Below, piece after piece: positions 25,519 to 31,964 of a DNA stretch of 36,436 nucleotides (position 1 is its first letter; the number at the start of each line of letters is the position of its first letter). The translations under genes and the position numbers were made by a program. Under the pieces are notes generated by a model. It did not search any database, was not told the origin of the DNA, and saw only the letters and a list, made by a program, of their open reading frames with translations. The stretch lies in NCBI RefSeq assembly GCF_009877425.1, contig NZ_WXEY01000027.1, forward strand, positions 1 through 36,436. Reading direction: 5' to 3'. This DNA comes from Heliomicrobium undosum (GTDB lineage Bacteria > Bacillota > Desulfitobacteriia > Heliobacteriales > Heliobacteriaceae).

Positions 25519-26577
25519 ATGTTCAAAATCGGCATTGATTTGGGTTATGGGGAGGTAAAGGGCATCAACGAAAACGGTCGCCGGGTATTGTTCCCCAGCC
25601 TTGTCGGTCTCGGCCACGACCGAAACAGCGACCTGTTCGGCACGGATGCGGAGTCCATGGATGCCCTCCATGTCAAGATTGGCGACGAGGACTACTTTGT
25701 CGGCAACTTGGCTAGGAAGGAGAGCCTGGCCGGCGCCAGCGTCACCCTGGAAGCGAACAAGATCAACCTGCCGGAAACGCGGGTGCTGATGGCCACGGCA
25801 GCGGCGTTGCTGCTGCCGCAGGGAATCATGCCGGTTCACCTGGCCACCGGGCTTCCGCTGGAGGAATACGAGTCCCAGAAGGCGGAGTTCCATCGTTACC
25901 TGAACAACTTCATCGCCACGGTTCAGTTTCTTGGCGGCCCGATGCAGGGGGAGACGCGCACGGTCCGCTTCCTTGATGTGACTATCATCCCGCAGGGGCT
26001 GTCAGCCATGCAACTGGCCCTCTACGATAACAACAAGCCGAAGTTTGACGAGGTGGCCCGGCCCGGCAACCTCTTCGCCCTGATTGACGTGGGCTTCCGA
26101 ACGACCGATTTTGCCGTGGTGGAGATCGGCCAGAACAAGCGGCCCATGCTGCGGAAGGAACTCTGCGGGACCGCCAATGTGGGCATGTCCAGCATTTATC
26201 GTCCGCTCCAGCAGGCTTTCAACAAGATGACCGGACGAATCCTGGAGGAGCGGCACATTCCCCGCATCCTGGAAGAGGGGAAGATGTTCTTCCGGGGCAA
26301 GGAAATCGACCTGCGAGATGGCATTCGCAAGGCGCGCGCCCAGGTGGCCCGAGAGATCCGGAACCGGGTGCTGTCGGCATGGAAGTCGGAAGCGGACCTG
26401 ATCCGCCGCATCTTTCTGGCTGGCGGAGGCGGGGAAGCCCTCGTCGATCATCTGGCCGACTTGCACCCGGTCATTGATCTGCTGGATGATGCCCAGATGG
26501 CCAACGCTCGGGGATACCTGGAAGCGGCCCGGATGAAGGAAGGCAGGGAAGCGGCGGCAAAAGTGGGCGAAAAGTGA
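25519..26577 (+). CDS. parM: ParM-type actin-like plasmid segregation ATPase
   Basis: This actin-fold protein should form filaments that push plasmid copies apart. The phosphate-1 motif is IGIDLGYGEVKG (residues 4-15), phosphate-2 is LIDVGFRTTDFAVVE with D190 and D197, and the adenosine motif is IFLAGGGGEAL (298-308). At 352 residues it is in the range of ParM/Alp proteins. GAGGAGGT stands before ATG 25519. It is followed 12 bp later by a small ribbon-helix-helix-like gene and then by a repeat array, the classic order of a type II partition system (motor, adaptor, with a centromere on one side). A DNA-uptake or replication role is much less likely. Confidence 0.88.
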   Translation: MFKIGIDLGYGEVKGINENGRRVLFPSLVGLGHDRNSDLFGTDAESMDALHVKIGDEDYFVGNLARKESLAGASVTLEANKINLPETRVLMATAAALLLPQGIMPVHLATGLPLEEYESQKAEFHRYLNNFIATVQFLGGPMQGETRTVRFLDVTIIPQGLSAMQLALYDNNKPKFDEVARPGNLFALIDVGFRTTDFAVVEIGQNKRPMLRKELCGTANVGMSSIYRPLQQAFNKMTGRILEERHIPRILEEGKMFFRGKEIDLRDGIRKARAQVAREIRNRVLSAWKSEADLIRRIFLAGGGGEALVDHLADLHPVIDLLDDAQMANARGYLEAARMKEGREAAAKVGEK

Positions 26578-26589
26578 TGAGGGACAGTT

Positions 26590-26874
26590 ATGGCCAAGTA
26601 TACTGTCAGCATCCCGGACGGATGCGAACTGGATACGAAACTCAGGAACATGCCCAACGGTACCCGGTCTGTCTGGCTGCGGGAAACGCTGCTGAGAGCC
26701 GTACAGGCGGACGCCCAACACCAGGCGGTCATGGCGGAACTGGCTGCGATCCGGAGTGTCGTTGAGGAAATCCGCCGGGATGGGGTGATCGCGCAGCCGT
26801 CCTCACCTTTACCGGAAGAGGACAATCCCTTCACAGACCTTTTCGGGGAGTTTCTTGATGATGGGGACGGTTAA
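26590..26874 (+). CDS. parR: ParR-like ribbon-helix-helix DNA-binding adaptor
   Basis: This is a 94-residue protein. The N-terminal half (KYTVSIPDGCELDTKLRNM, then RSVWLRETLLRAVQAD) fits a ribbon-helix-helix fold: a beta strand, helix, turn, helix. The C-terminal half is a helix plus a very acidic tail ending FLDDGDG, as expected for ParR proteins that bind the filament end. It lies 12 bp after parM and just upstream of the GGTATACCTC repeats, the likely binding sites. It probably also represses its own operon. The family has little sequence conservation, so context carries most of the weight. Confidence 0.7.
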   Translation: MAKYTVSIPDGCELDTKLRNMPNGTRSVWLRETLLRAVQADAQHQAVMAELAAIRSVVEEIRRDGVIAQPSSPLPEEDNPFTDLFGEFLDDGDG

Positions 26875-26923
26875 GCCTGTAACCCCTCTCGCGCCTTATA
26901 CAGAAAGGCGTAGAGCCTCATCC

Positions 26924-27043
26924 GGTATACCTCCCGAAAAACCGTTGGGATACCGCCAAAAGCCGTGAAATAAAGGGAAAACGGAACATTAGGTATACCT
27001 CGGCTCTGAAAGCCTGTCAATCGCCGGAATGCAGGTATACCTC
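26924..27043 (+). repeat. Iteron-like array of GGTATACCTC: putative parC centromere or origin
   Basis: Three exact copies of GGTATACCTC start at 26924, 26992 and 27034, and a variant GGGATACCGC starts at 26947. The core GGTATACC is a palindrome. Start-to-start distances are 23, 45 and 42 bp, near multiples of 21, so the sites fall roughly on one face of the helix. The array fills the 234-bp gap between parR and the RusA-like gene. Centromeres of ParMR systems are arrays of short repeats bound by ParR, so parC is the first choice; a replication origin or an operator is possible. Confidence 0.7.
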
Positions 27044-27108
27044 AACATGCGAAAACCTTTGCCTGATAAGGGGCTGGGTAGGATGCCATTAATGAATGGA
27101 GGGTCTTT

Positions 27109-27810
27109 ATGGACAAGCCACCTTTCCCATTGTTTTTGGAAACCATGCAGGACTTGAAGGTCCGCATCAGCCGGATGGAACAGGTGATCGCGGAAAACGA
27201 GGATGAAGTATCCGAAGACAAAATCTATCGCGCCTTCTCCGATTTTCTTGATCACGCACTGGCTCCTGCGCAGTCGGCCACACACAGCGTGTTTTCCTGG
27301 GCCGCTAAACGGTTGATGCACCAACACCCGCTGCGAATTGCCTATCCCGGCGGGAACCTCGAAGTCATCCGGGATGGAGTGATTCGGATTACTGTTCCAG
27401 AGCGGACGGAACGGTTGGAAACATTTTGTGACATGAAAGGGAACTTGAAATCTAATGCTTACAGGGCGGCCTGGGAACGGTGGGTCGGCTATGTGATAGG
27501 CGCTGTCCGGATTGCGAAGGAAGAAAGACGCCTGCCGGACGGACTCCCCTGGAAGAAGACGCTGGTTGTGGTTCATTTTTATGTTCCAACGAACGTCCGC
27601 TGGGATCCCGACAACCGCACTATCAACATCATCTTAGACACTGTTGTCTCTAGCCGGTTGGCCGTGGACGACAGTTGGGACAAGATGGTGCACATGGTTC
27701 AGGGCTTCTACGACCCGGAAAACCCACGGACGGAAATCTATGTGATTCGGGACGGATTAGCCGTCGGAGAGGCCTTTCTTTGCTCCTTGACGGCAGCGGT
27801 TGAGCCTTAA
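27109..27810 (+). CDS. RusA-like Holliday-junction resolvase domain protein
   Basis: The C-terminal part matches the RusA pattern: a hydrophobic strand KTLVVVHFYVP, then WDPDNRTINIILD with two aspartates, then RLAVDDSWDKMV with a third acidic pair, and finally a strand near PRTEIYVIR. RusA uses three such aspartates to bind metal and cut four-way DNA junctions. The protein is 233 residues, longer than RusA (about 120). The N-terminal 110 residues contain a coiled-coil-like start (LKVRISRMEQVIAENEDE) and are not recognised. GGAGGG stands before ATG 27109. The location between the partition repeats and the replication-associated gene suggests a role in plasmid replication, recombination or multimer resolution. 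Confidence 0.62.
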   Translation: MDKPPFPLFLETMQDLKVRISRMEQVIAENEDEVSEDKIYRAFSDFLDHALAPAQSATHSVFSWAAKRLMHQHPLRIAYPGGNLEVIRDGVIRITVPERTERLETFCDMKGNLKSNAYRAAWERWVGYVIGAVRIAKEERRLPDGLPWKKTLVVVHFYVPTNVRWDPDNRTINIILDTVVSSRLAVDDSWDKMVHMVQGFYDPENPRTEIYVIRDGLAVGEAFLCSLTAAVEP

Positions 27811-28189
27811 TCTACCCCGTGGAATCAGGTCGACTAAGGCGATAAAAACGGCCTAAACGTATAAGAAAAACAAGGTAGGGTTTCCACCTCGTTTTACCTG
27901 TAATTTCGGGTAAAGCAAGTGTCCTTGCACTACCCCCTTTTCTAAAGCCTAAAAGGATGGGATATTTTCGCTTTGACACAAACGTAGGATTTCGGCCGGA
28001 AATGCTTGCTGGACAAGGGTTGTGCCCTTGTCTTACGTGTTTTACGGCTGAGCGGCGATTTGAGGGAAAACAGAAGGCGCTAGGCCTTGAAAAATGCCTA
28101 TTCGTACAGGTTTGAATCATATCCCATCCGGCTAGAGGGGGGAGCGAAAAGGAAGTAAGGGGGGTTCCTGAAACGAAACAGCCCATTTC

Positions 28190-28333
28190 GGGGCGACGCC
28201 GAGAAGCGCGACAGCGATTCGAGGTGTCGCCCCACACTCCCCCCACCCCCACCGCCGCCTCCCCATCACTGCAACAAAGCCCCGGCAGACGTGCGGCGGC
28301 ACACGCGACAGCGGGGGACGCGGCACGTCTGCC
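28190..28333. repeat. Two stem-loops with different stems but the same loop core CGCGACAGCG
   Basis: Stem-loop 1 pairs GGGGCGAC (28190-28197) with GTCGCCCC (28226-28233); three more pairs, one of them G-U, extend it inward. Stem-loop 2 pairs GGCAGACGTGC (28284-28294) with GCACGTCTGCC (28323-28333). In both, the 28-nt space between the arms is 9 nt, then CGCGACAGCG, then 9 nt. The arms differ in sequence but keep their pairing. This points to selection on structure plus a shared recognition core, as in a nick site, an origin or an RNA leader. Function not known. Confidence 0.7.
28230..28264 (-). other. Potential G-quadruplex motif on the minus strand
   Basis: The + strand has C-runs of 4 (28230-28233), 6 (28239-28244), 5 (28246-28250) and 4 (28261-28264). 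The minus strand therefore has four G-runs of at least 4 with loops of 5, 1 and 10 nt. The motif lies between the two stem-loops and shares bases with the arm of the first one. Confidence 0.5.
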
Positions 28334-28372
28334 TGACCATGCAACCCCAACCGGCAATGGAAGGAGAGAGCG

Positions 28373-29653
28373 ATGGGCCGACACAAGGGAATCACGCTTA
28401 CCGAGCGGGACCGGGACGTACTGAAAAGCATCCTTCGTTACCGCGTTCTGACATTGAACCAGATCCACCGGCGCTTCTTCGGGGGCCGGGTGCAGTATCA
28501 CCAGAAACGACTGAGCCAACTGGTCGAGGAAGGCTACCTGCGGGTCGAATACCTGGGCGCAGAACCGGGGACGCGAAACAGTTGCTCTGGTTCCGGCCGG
28601 GAAGCCAACTGCTACGTCCTGACCGGGCGCGGCATGCGCGTTGCCACCGAGGGCGACGAGGACGAGTCCTACCGCAGGGCGCACGACAACGCCCCCGAGA
28701 ACAAGTTCCAGCTTCGGCGTCTCGTGGACATCAACGAAATCTTCGTCCGGCTCTACGAATACGGCATGGACGATTGGCAGTGGCTTTCCTCACGAGAGGT
28801 CAAGAAACAGTGGCATGTGCCCGCCAAATTCCAGTGGGCCGCCGGGGGCCTGCAAAGGGGGGAGCAGGAAATGTTGATCTGGTATCTGGCGCCGTTGCCC
28901 GAAGGGAAGCGTCCCAAACGAAAGCGCATCGAACAGGACGGAGAGGACACCATCGAAATCTTCGAGGGCGACCCGGTGCGAAACACCTTCCGGCAGATTG
29001 CCGACACCGCACAGAAGAGCCTCGTGCTGGACGTGGCCGTCCTCTGCAAGGACTGGGACACCTGGCAGAACACCGTTCAAGGATACCTGAACCTCCCGCT
29101 CCAACAGCGCCCCGGCGTGCGCTCTCTGCACATCTTGCACATCACCCACCTGGATTACCTCCTGGCCCACCTGAACGGTTGGCTAAAGAAGCCAGCAGAA
29201 GGCTTGCTGGAGAAGGCGCTGCGCCCGCCCCGGAGCGCAGAGGTTCACGCCCGGTATGTCACCGAGGATGAGCAGAATTTCGTCGTCGACGCCACCACGG
29301 GCGACATCATCCACCTGCTCCATGCGGAAAACCGAATCGCCAACCCGAACACACGGGAGCGGGAGGGCGTCATCGTCGCCCACCACCCCAACTATCTCGG
29401 CATCCTGAGCCCCGCTGTCCTCGACCGGGCCAGGGTGGAGGTTTTATCCGAGCGTCCCCAACCCGAACAGACCACCCGCCAGCGGCCCCTGCGGCAAGCA
29501 CAGCGGGCCAATGCAGAACCCAGCAAGCGTGTCGCCTTCGGCATTCCGGAATCGGAGCGCAACCGCCTCTACGACCTTGCCAGACAGGCCGACACGAGCC
29601 CAACCGAACTGTTGCGGACCATCACTCGAACCTTTCTACGGGAACAGGGATAA
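28373..29653 (+). CDS. Replication-relaxation family protein
   Basis: The N terminus (LTERDRDVLKSILRYRVLTL, NQIHRRFF, then KRLSQLVEEGYLRVEYL) is a winged-helix domain in the form found in the Replic_Relax family, whose members occur on plasmids and conjugative elements. The middle contains an alpha/beta region with LVLDVAVLCKDWDTW and HILHITHLDYLLAHL. The C-terminal 50 residues (KRVAFGIPESERNRLYDLAR, then SPTELLRTITRTFL) look like a ribbon-helix-helix DNA-binding unit. An AAGGAGAG site precedes ATG 28373. The structured DNA directly upstream (stem-loops at 28190-28333) is the natural candidate binding site. It may act in replication control or in relaxosome formation. No relaxase tyrosine or histidine triad is seen. 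Confidence 0.72.
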   Translation: MGRHKGITLTERDRDVLKSILRYRVLTLNQIHRRFFGGRVQYHQKRLSQLVEEGYLRVEYLGAEPGTRNSCSGSGREANCYVLTGRGMRVATEGDEDESYRRAHDNAPENKFQLRRLVDINEIFVRLYEYGMDDWQWLSSREVKKQWHVPAKFQWAAGGLQRGEQEMLIWYLAPLPEGKRPKRKRIEQDGEDTIEIFEGDPVRNTFRQIADTAQKSLVLDVAVLCKDWDTWQNTVQGYLNLPLQQRPGVRSLHILHITHLDYLLAHLNGWLKKPAEGLLEKALRPPRSAEVHARYVTEDEQNFVVDATTGDIIHLLHAENRIANPNTREREGVIVAHHPNYLGILSPAVLDRARVEVLSERPQPEQTTRQRPLRQAQRANAEPSKRVAFGIPESERNRLYDLARQADTSPTELLRTITRTFLREQG

Positions 29654-29673
29654 CACTCGTCGAAAGACGAGTG
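29654..29673 (+). other. Tight hairpin with GAAA tetraloop after the replication-relaxation gene
   Basis: CACTCGTC-GAAA-GACGAGTG directly follows the stop codon: an 8-bp stem closed by a stable GNRA loop. There is no T-run, so it is more likely an RNA-protecting or Rho-related structure than an intrinsic terminator. Confidence 0.55.
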
Positions 29674-29682
29674 AGACAACAT

Positions 29683-29718
29683 CGAACAGTGTTCGCAGAA
29701 TATTAGAACGTATGTTCT
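29683..29718. promoter_or_regulatory. SOS (LexA/DinR) boxes upstream of the YolD-like gene
   Basis: AGAACGTATGTTCT (29705-29718) matches the Gram-positive LexA box GAAC-N4-GTTC exactly. CGAACAGTGTTCG (29683-29695) has the same arms with a 3-nt centre, so it may be a weaker site. They lie 46-81 bp before the start at 29764, as expected for DNA-damage control of a yolD gene. Confidence 0.78.
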
Positions 29719-29763
29719 CAAAAAGAAGCCTTCGTGCTACACTTAACGGAGGGAGGCGATCAG

Positions 29764-30099
29764 ATGGACGCAAAGACGCAGGCTTTTTTCCAAAGGAACT
29801 ACCTGTGGCGGCCGATGCTCCTGCCGGAGCACCGGCTTGGGACGGCTGCAGCCGCAAGGGCTGCAATGACGGAAGAGGAGCCGGTAGCGGCGCCCTCGGA
29901 GGAACGACGGGAAGAGATGGAGCGGCTGCTATGCGAGGCCATGCGGCAAGGCGAGCCGTTGCGAATACGGGTACGCAAGGGAAAAAGAGGAGAGTGGATT
30001 GAGTGCATTCCCGTGGGAGCGGGAAAGCGCCTGAGAATCCGGCAGGGGGAGTATGAGCGGGAGATTCCCCTGTCCGACATCCTGGACGTGGAGGAATAG
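29764..30099 (+). CDS. YolD-like family protein
   Basis: The start of the protein (FFQRNYLWRPMLLPEHRLG) carries the W-x-P/R-M-x-LPEH phrase of YolD proteins. The C terminus (EWIECIPVGAGKRLRIRQGE, then IPLSDILDVEE) carries the family's closing strand and IPLxDILDVE signature. At 111 residues it is of normal length. GGAGGGAGG lies before ATG 29764. YolD proteins are usually encoded beside a Y-family polymerase (UvrX type) and are SOS-regulated; SOS boxes are present here but no polymerase is next to it. It probably helps in DNA damage tolerance on the plasmid, but its biochemical role is unknown. Confidence 0.82.
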   Translation: MDAKTQAFFQRNYLWRPMLLPEHRLGTAAAARAAMTEEEPVAAPSEERREEMERLLCEAMRQGEPLRIRVRKGKRGEWIECIPVGAGKRLRIRQGEYEREIPLSDILDVEE

Positions 30100-30111
30100 G
30101 GGGGAAGGCGA

Positions 30112-30729
30112 ATCAAGGCTAAGACCCATGTGGCGGCTGGCATTGCCGGAACACTGGCATTGCTGCCGCCTGTTGACGGCACAGAAGAACTCTTTTTGTC
30201 CCTTGGCTTGGCAGCTTTGGGAAGCCTGCTGCCGGATTTGGATGAACCGAATAGTGTGATCAGTCGCCGGTTGCTTCCGCTGCCGGTTTTTTTACGCCCC
30301 GTTGCCATCTTTCTGATGGGAGTCGGGGCGTTGCTCTTGGCATTGACAGGTGGGGCGCCAACGGGGGTTGGCGTACTGGGTGGGATATGGTTGATGGGGG
30401 CGGCGCGATATCCGCACCGGACATTTACCCATTCCCTAGTCGTCGGGCTCCCTATTGTTGCGCTCATGGCCCTCCTTGTGGAGCCCGCCTGGGCTTATCC
30501 CCTTGGAAGCGGCTATCTTACTCATGTGCTCGGCGATGTCCTTCACGAATCGGGCGTGCCATTGTTTTGGCCAGTGAAAGGAAAGAGCAGAACCCCCATC
30601 ACATTGGGACATCGATGGTGGGGTGTCGAACCGCTTTTGCAAGTGGCCGCAATCTGCTTCAGCATGGTATTACTCGTTGAGCGCCCAGAAATGCCGCAAT
30701 GGGTGGCGCGGTTCAGCGGTCTTATCTGA
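30112..30729 (+). CDS. YdjM/DUF457-like membrane metal-dependent hydrolase, possible AUC start
   Basis: This is a polytopic membrane protein with the family motifs: KAKTHVAAGIAG at the N terminus, LGSLLPDLDEPNS, then YPHRTFTHSLVVGLP and GYLTHVLGDVLHESGVPLFW. The conserved His and Asp residues are those of the LexA-regulated YdjM-type predicted hydrolases. The first good conventional start is GTG 30130, but it would remove the conserved KTH. No ATG, GTG or TTG lies between the yolD stop (30097-30099) and that motif. ATC 30112 stands 7 nt after AGGGGGG and gives a protein starting (M)KAKTH, so an AUC start like the AUU of infC is likely. The gene follows yolD by 12 bp and probably shares its SOS control. 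Confidence 0.72.
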   Translation: MKAKTHVAAGIAGTLALLPPVDGTEELFLSLGLAALGSLLPDLDEPNSVISRRLLPLPVFLRPVAIFLMGVGALLLALTGGAPTGVGVLGGIWLMGAARYPHRTFTHSLVVGLPIVALMALLVEPAWAYPLGSGYLTHVLGDVLHESGVPLFWPVKGKSRTPITLGHRWWGVEPLLQVAAICFSMVLLVERPEMPQWVARFSGLI

Positions 30730-30770
30730 CTGCTCCGGCCAAACCTTGGTTTCACACACTTTTCAGGTTC

Positions 30771-30818
30771 ATCGCATATCATTTGGATTACTCGGGGTTC
30801 AACGAGTGAATATGCGAT
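30771..30818. promoter_or_regulatory. 48-bp nested inverted repeat in the leader of a small gene
   Basis: The outer arms ATCGCATAT (30771-30779) and ATATGCGAT (30810-30818) are perfect complements. Inside, ACTCG (30790-30794) pairs with CGAGT (30803-30807). The structure ends 17 bp before the ribosome-binding site of the gene at 30850. It could be an operator or an mRNA leader structure. Confidence 0.55.
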
Positions 30819-30849
30819 ATTTCCAAAAGCTTGCAAAGGAGTGGTGTTC

Positions 30850-31044
30850 ATGATTCAACGCATCTTCGCTCGTCGAGAACCTAGCACCGTCGAAAAGGCC
30901 ATTCTGAACCGGGCCGAAAAGGACGTAAAGCACCTGCTTTTCGGCTGGATGGAGAAGCGCCAGGAAAAACAAATCGCCGGTTCCCTCCGCGTCCTGGGTC
31001 AGTATTACGCCCAGGAGATACAGAGGAGCCGGCTTCCAGGGTAA
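30850..31044 (+). CDS. Small basic protein of unknown function
   Basis: AAAGGAG (30835-30841) stands 8 nt before ATG 30850, which gives 64 residues. The sequence is helical and charged (TVEKAILNRAEKDVKHLLFG, then KRQEKQIAGSL), without cysteines, membrane segments or a known motif. It has its own structured leader and a strong terminator, so it seems to be a separate expressed unit. It might be a small DNA- or RNA-binding or regulatory protein, but nothing recognisable supports a specific role. Confidence 0.55.
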   Translation: MIQRIFARREPSTVEKAILNRAEKDVKHLLFGWMEKRQEKQIAGSLRVLGQYYAQEIQRSRLPG

Positions 31045-31064
31045 CGACGAGATGAGAAAACACG

Positions 31065-31109
31065 ATGAAACCCCGGCATCCTAATCAGGACCGGGGTTTC
31101 ATGCTTTTT
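31065..31109. terminator. Terminator between convergent genes, probably bidirectional
   Basis: A perfect 12-bp stem, ATGAAACCCCGG (31065-31076) with its complement (31091-31102), is followed on the + strand by GCTTTTTG. On the minus strand CGTGTTTTCTC follows the stem. It lies between the + gene ending at 31044 and the minus gene ending at 31164, so it can serve both. Confidence 0.85.
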
Positions 31110-31163
31110 GACGCAATGCAATCACTAAGGATAGAGTCATGTTTATCGCTTCTCCGCACTGGC

Positions 31164-31436
31164 TCATAGCTGGATAGCGGAACGGTGCTTCCTACCGCTT
31201 GACTCCCTGACCAATATGAGTCTGCCATCGTCACAGGCGGCCACCCGATACCGTTCTCCCTGGTGGAGGATGAGGTAGCCCGGCTTCAGGCCCGATTGCT
31301 CGATATCTGCCGACAGGTCGACAAAGATTTTGTGCCATGTCTGGCCGCCATCAATGCTGACTTTCAGCGTGGTGACTGTGGACTCGACGCAATCGGTGTC
31401 GGGGTAGACCCGAGAAACTTCCTGATAATCGAACAT
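31164..31436 (-). CDS. Small protein of unknown function on the minus strand, behind an SOS-like box
   Basis: This 90-residue frame begins with ATG at 31436 after AAAGGGGGC at a normal distance. The protein reads as a compact beta-rich fold (TLKVSIDGGQTWHKIFVDLS, then LKPGYLILHQGERYRVAACD) with a basic end. TACAAT at 31463-31458 (minus strand) is a fair -10 box. The GAAC-N4-GTTC site at 31482-31493 would cover the -35 region, so LexA repression is plausible. The coding strand is opposite to all its neighbours, and it shares a terminator with the convergent gene at 30850. No family is recognised. Confidence 0.6.
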   Translation of the reverse strand: MFDYQEVSRVYPDTDCVESTVTTLKVSIDGGQTWHKIFVDLSADIEQSGLKPGYLILHQGERYRVAACDDGRLILVRESSGRKHRSAIQL

Positions 31437-31472
31437 ACAATCGCCCCCTTTGGGCTAATTGTATCATGAATG

Positions 31473-31652
31473 TCACGTTGGGAACGTGCGTTCCAATATA
31501 TCCAAAATTGATGTTATCCGATGCTGGATATACAGTTTAATTATGCTAGTAAGTTCAAGGCTACTTGGTGAATAATCGATGCTCCATGTAAGAAAGTCGC
31601 ATACAAGGCCTAACAAGCACAGGCCGACCATGGATGGGAAAATTCTCTTCAT
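31473..31652 (-). CDS. 59-residue membrane peptide gene on the minus strand
   Basis: Reading the minus strand, AAGGGGGA precedes ATG at 31652-31650 by 7 nt, and the frame runs 59 codons to TGA at 31475-31473. The N-terminal region has one hydrophobic helix (IFPSMVGLCLLGLVCDFLTW) with two cysteines, followed by a helical tail (LTSIIKLYIQHRITSILDIL). It lies 36 bp upstream of the 90-residue gene on the same strand, and TTGCGT-16-TAATAT is a possible promoter. The layout recalls small membrane toxins or SOS-induced peptides, but there is no recognised family. Confidence 0.45.
   Translation of the reverse strand: MKRIFPSMVGLCLLGLVCDFLTWSIDYSPSSLELTSIIKLYIQHRITSILDILERTFPT
31481..31494. promoter_or_regulatory. 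LexA/DinR-like box for the minus-strand gene
   Basis: GGAACGTGCGTTCC fits GAAC-N4-GTTC including the preferred R-N-R-Y centre. It lies 45 bp upstream of the start of the gene at 31436 and overlaps the likely -35 region. It also falls inside the last codons of the 59-codon frame. Confidence 0.6.
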
Positions 31653-31670
31653 TTTTAAATCCCCCTTGTA

Positions 31671-31698
31671 ATATTAGGTTTGAGGCAATGTTACGCAA
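31671..31698 (-). promoter_or_regulatory. Possible promoter for the minus-strand small genes
   Basis: On the minus strand TTGCGT (31698-31693) and TAATAT (31676-31671) are 16 nt apart, about 20 bp before the ATG at 31652. Confidence 0.4.
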
Positions 31699-31851
31699 TG
31701 AGTGTAAAAAATTTTTTTGTTGTCCTCAGCTCATTGACGATGAGTTTGTAGTTAAAAGTGGGAGATTAACATACTTTTTTTTAACCAGTTATTCTTAAAC
31801 AAAGCAATATTTTTGGGCATATTGTCACGGATCTACAAATAGCCATAAAGG

Positions 31852-31889
31852 ATGCCGGTAAGCCACTTGTGTGCTTCCCGGCATTTTTT
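31852..31889 (+). terminator. Terminator or attenuator hairpin upstream of the coupling-protein operon
   Basis: ATGCCGG (31852-31858) pairs with CCGGCAT (31878-31884). Inside, after one mismatch, AAGC pairs with GCTT. TTTTTT follows. No + strand gene lies just upstream, so it may act on the leader of the operon that begins at 31965. Confidence 0.75.
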
Positions 31890-31964
31890 ATTGAGGTGGG
31901 AACTCAAACGGACGTAAGGAAACCGTAGATATCCCACGCCAAATTAATAAAGGGAGGTAGAAAC

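Larger units (their letters stand above)
27811..28372. other. 562-bp intergenic region with strong DNA secondary structure
   Basis: No convincing gene is seen on either strand; long open frames here are carry-over from the next gene. The first 370 bp are of average composition and contain a hairpin GACAAGGG/CCCTTGTC (28012-28032). The last 180 bp hold two long inverted repeats and a C-rich tract, described separately. A region like this upstream of a replication-relaxation gene is a good place for an origin of replication or transfer. Confidence 0.6.
31653..31964. other. AT-rich intergenic region before the second transfer cluster
   Basis: These 312 bp are clearly richer in A/T than the rest of the window. 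They hold a minus-strand promoter candidate (31671-31698), runs of A and T (31706-31720), and a possible + strand promoter TTGTCA (31822-31827) with CATAAA 16 nt later. A terminator-like hairpin lies at 31852-31889, and AAAGGGAGGT stands just before the gene at 31965. No gene is seen in the + frames. Confidence 0.5.

Noticed and set aside
26924..27043. GGTATACCTC array as a CRISPR
   Set aside because: The repeats are only 10 bp, the distances are uneven, and no Cas gene is near.
27973..27990. TTGACA at 27973 as a promoter
   Set aside because: No acceptable -10 sequence lies 16-18 nt downstream.
28012..28032. GACAAGGG/CCCTTGTC hairpin as a terminator of the RusA-like gene
   Set aside because: It is about 200 bp after the stop codon and is followed by TTACGTGTTTT without a proper T-run, so no clear role is assigned.
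27812..28684. Minus-strand frame of 290 codons spanning the structured intergenic region
   Set aside because: Its first third is antisense to the replication-relaxation gene and the rest has unusual composition from C-rich repeats. No start signal was found.
28291..29271. Plus-strand frame of 326 codons overlapping the replication-relaxation gene
   Set aside because: The protein is an Arg/Pro/Gly-rich shadow of the true frame, which has a clear ribosome site and winged-helix motifs.
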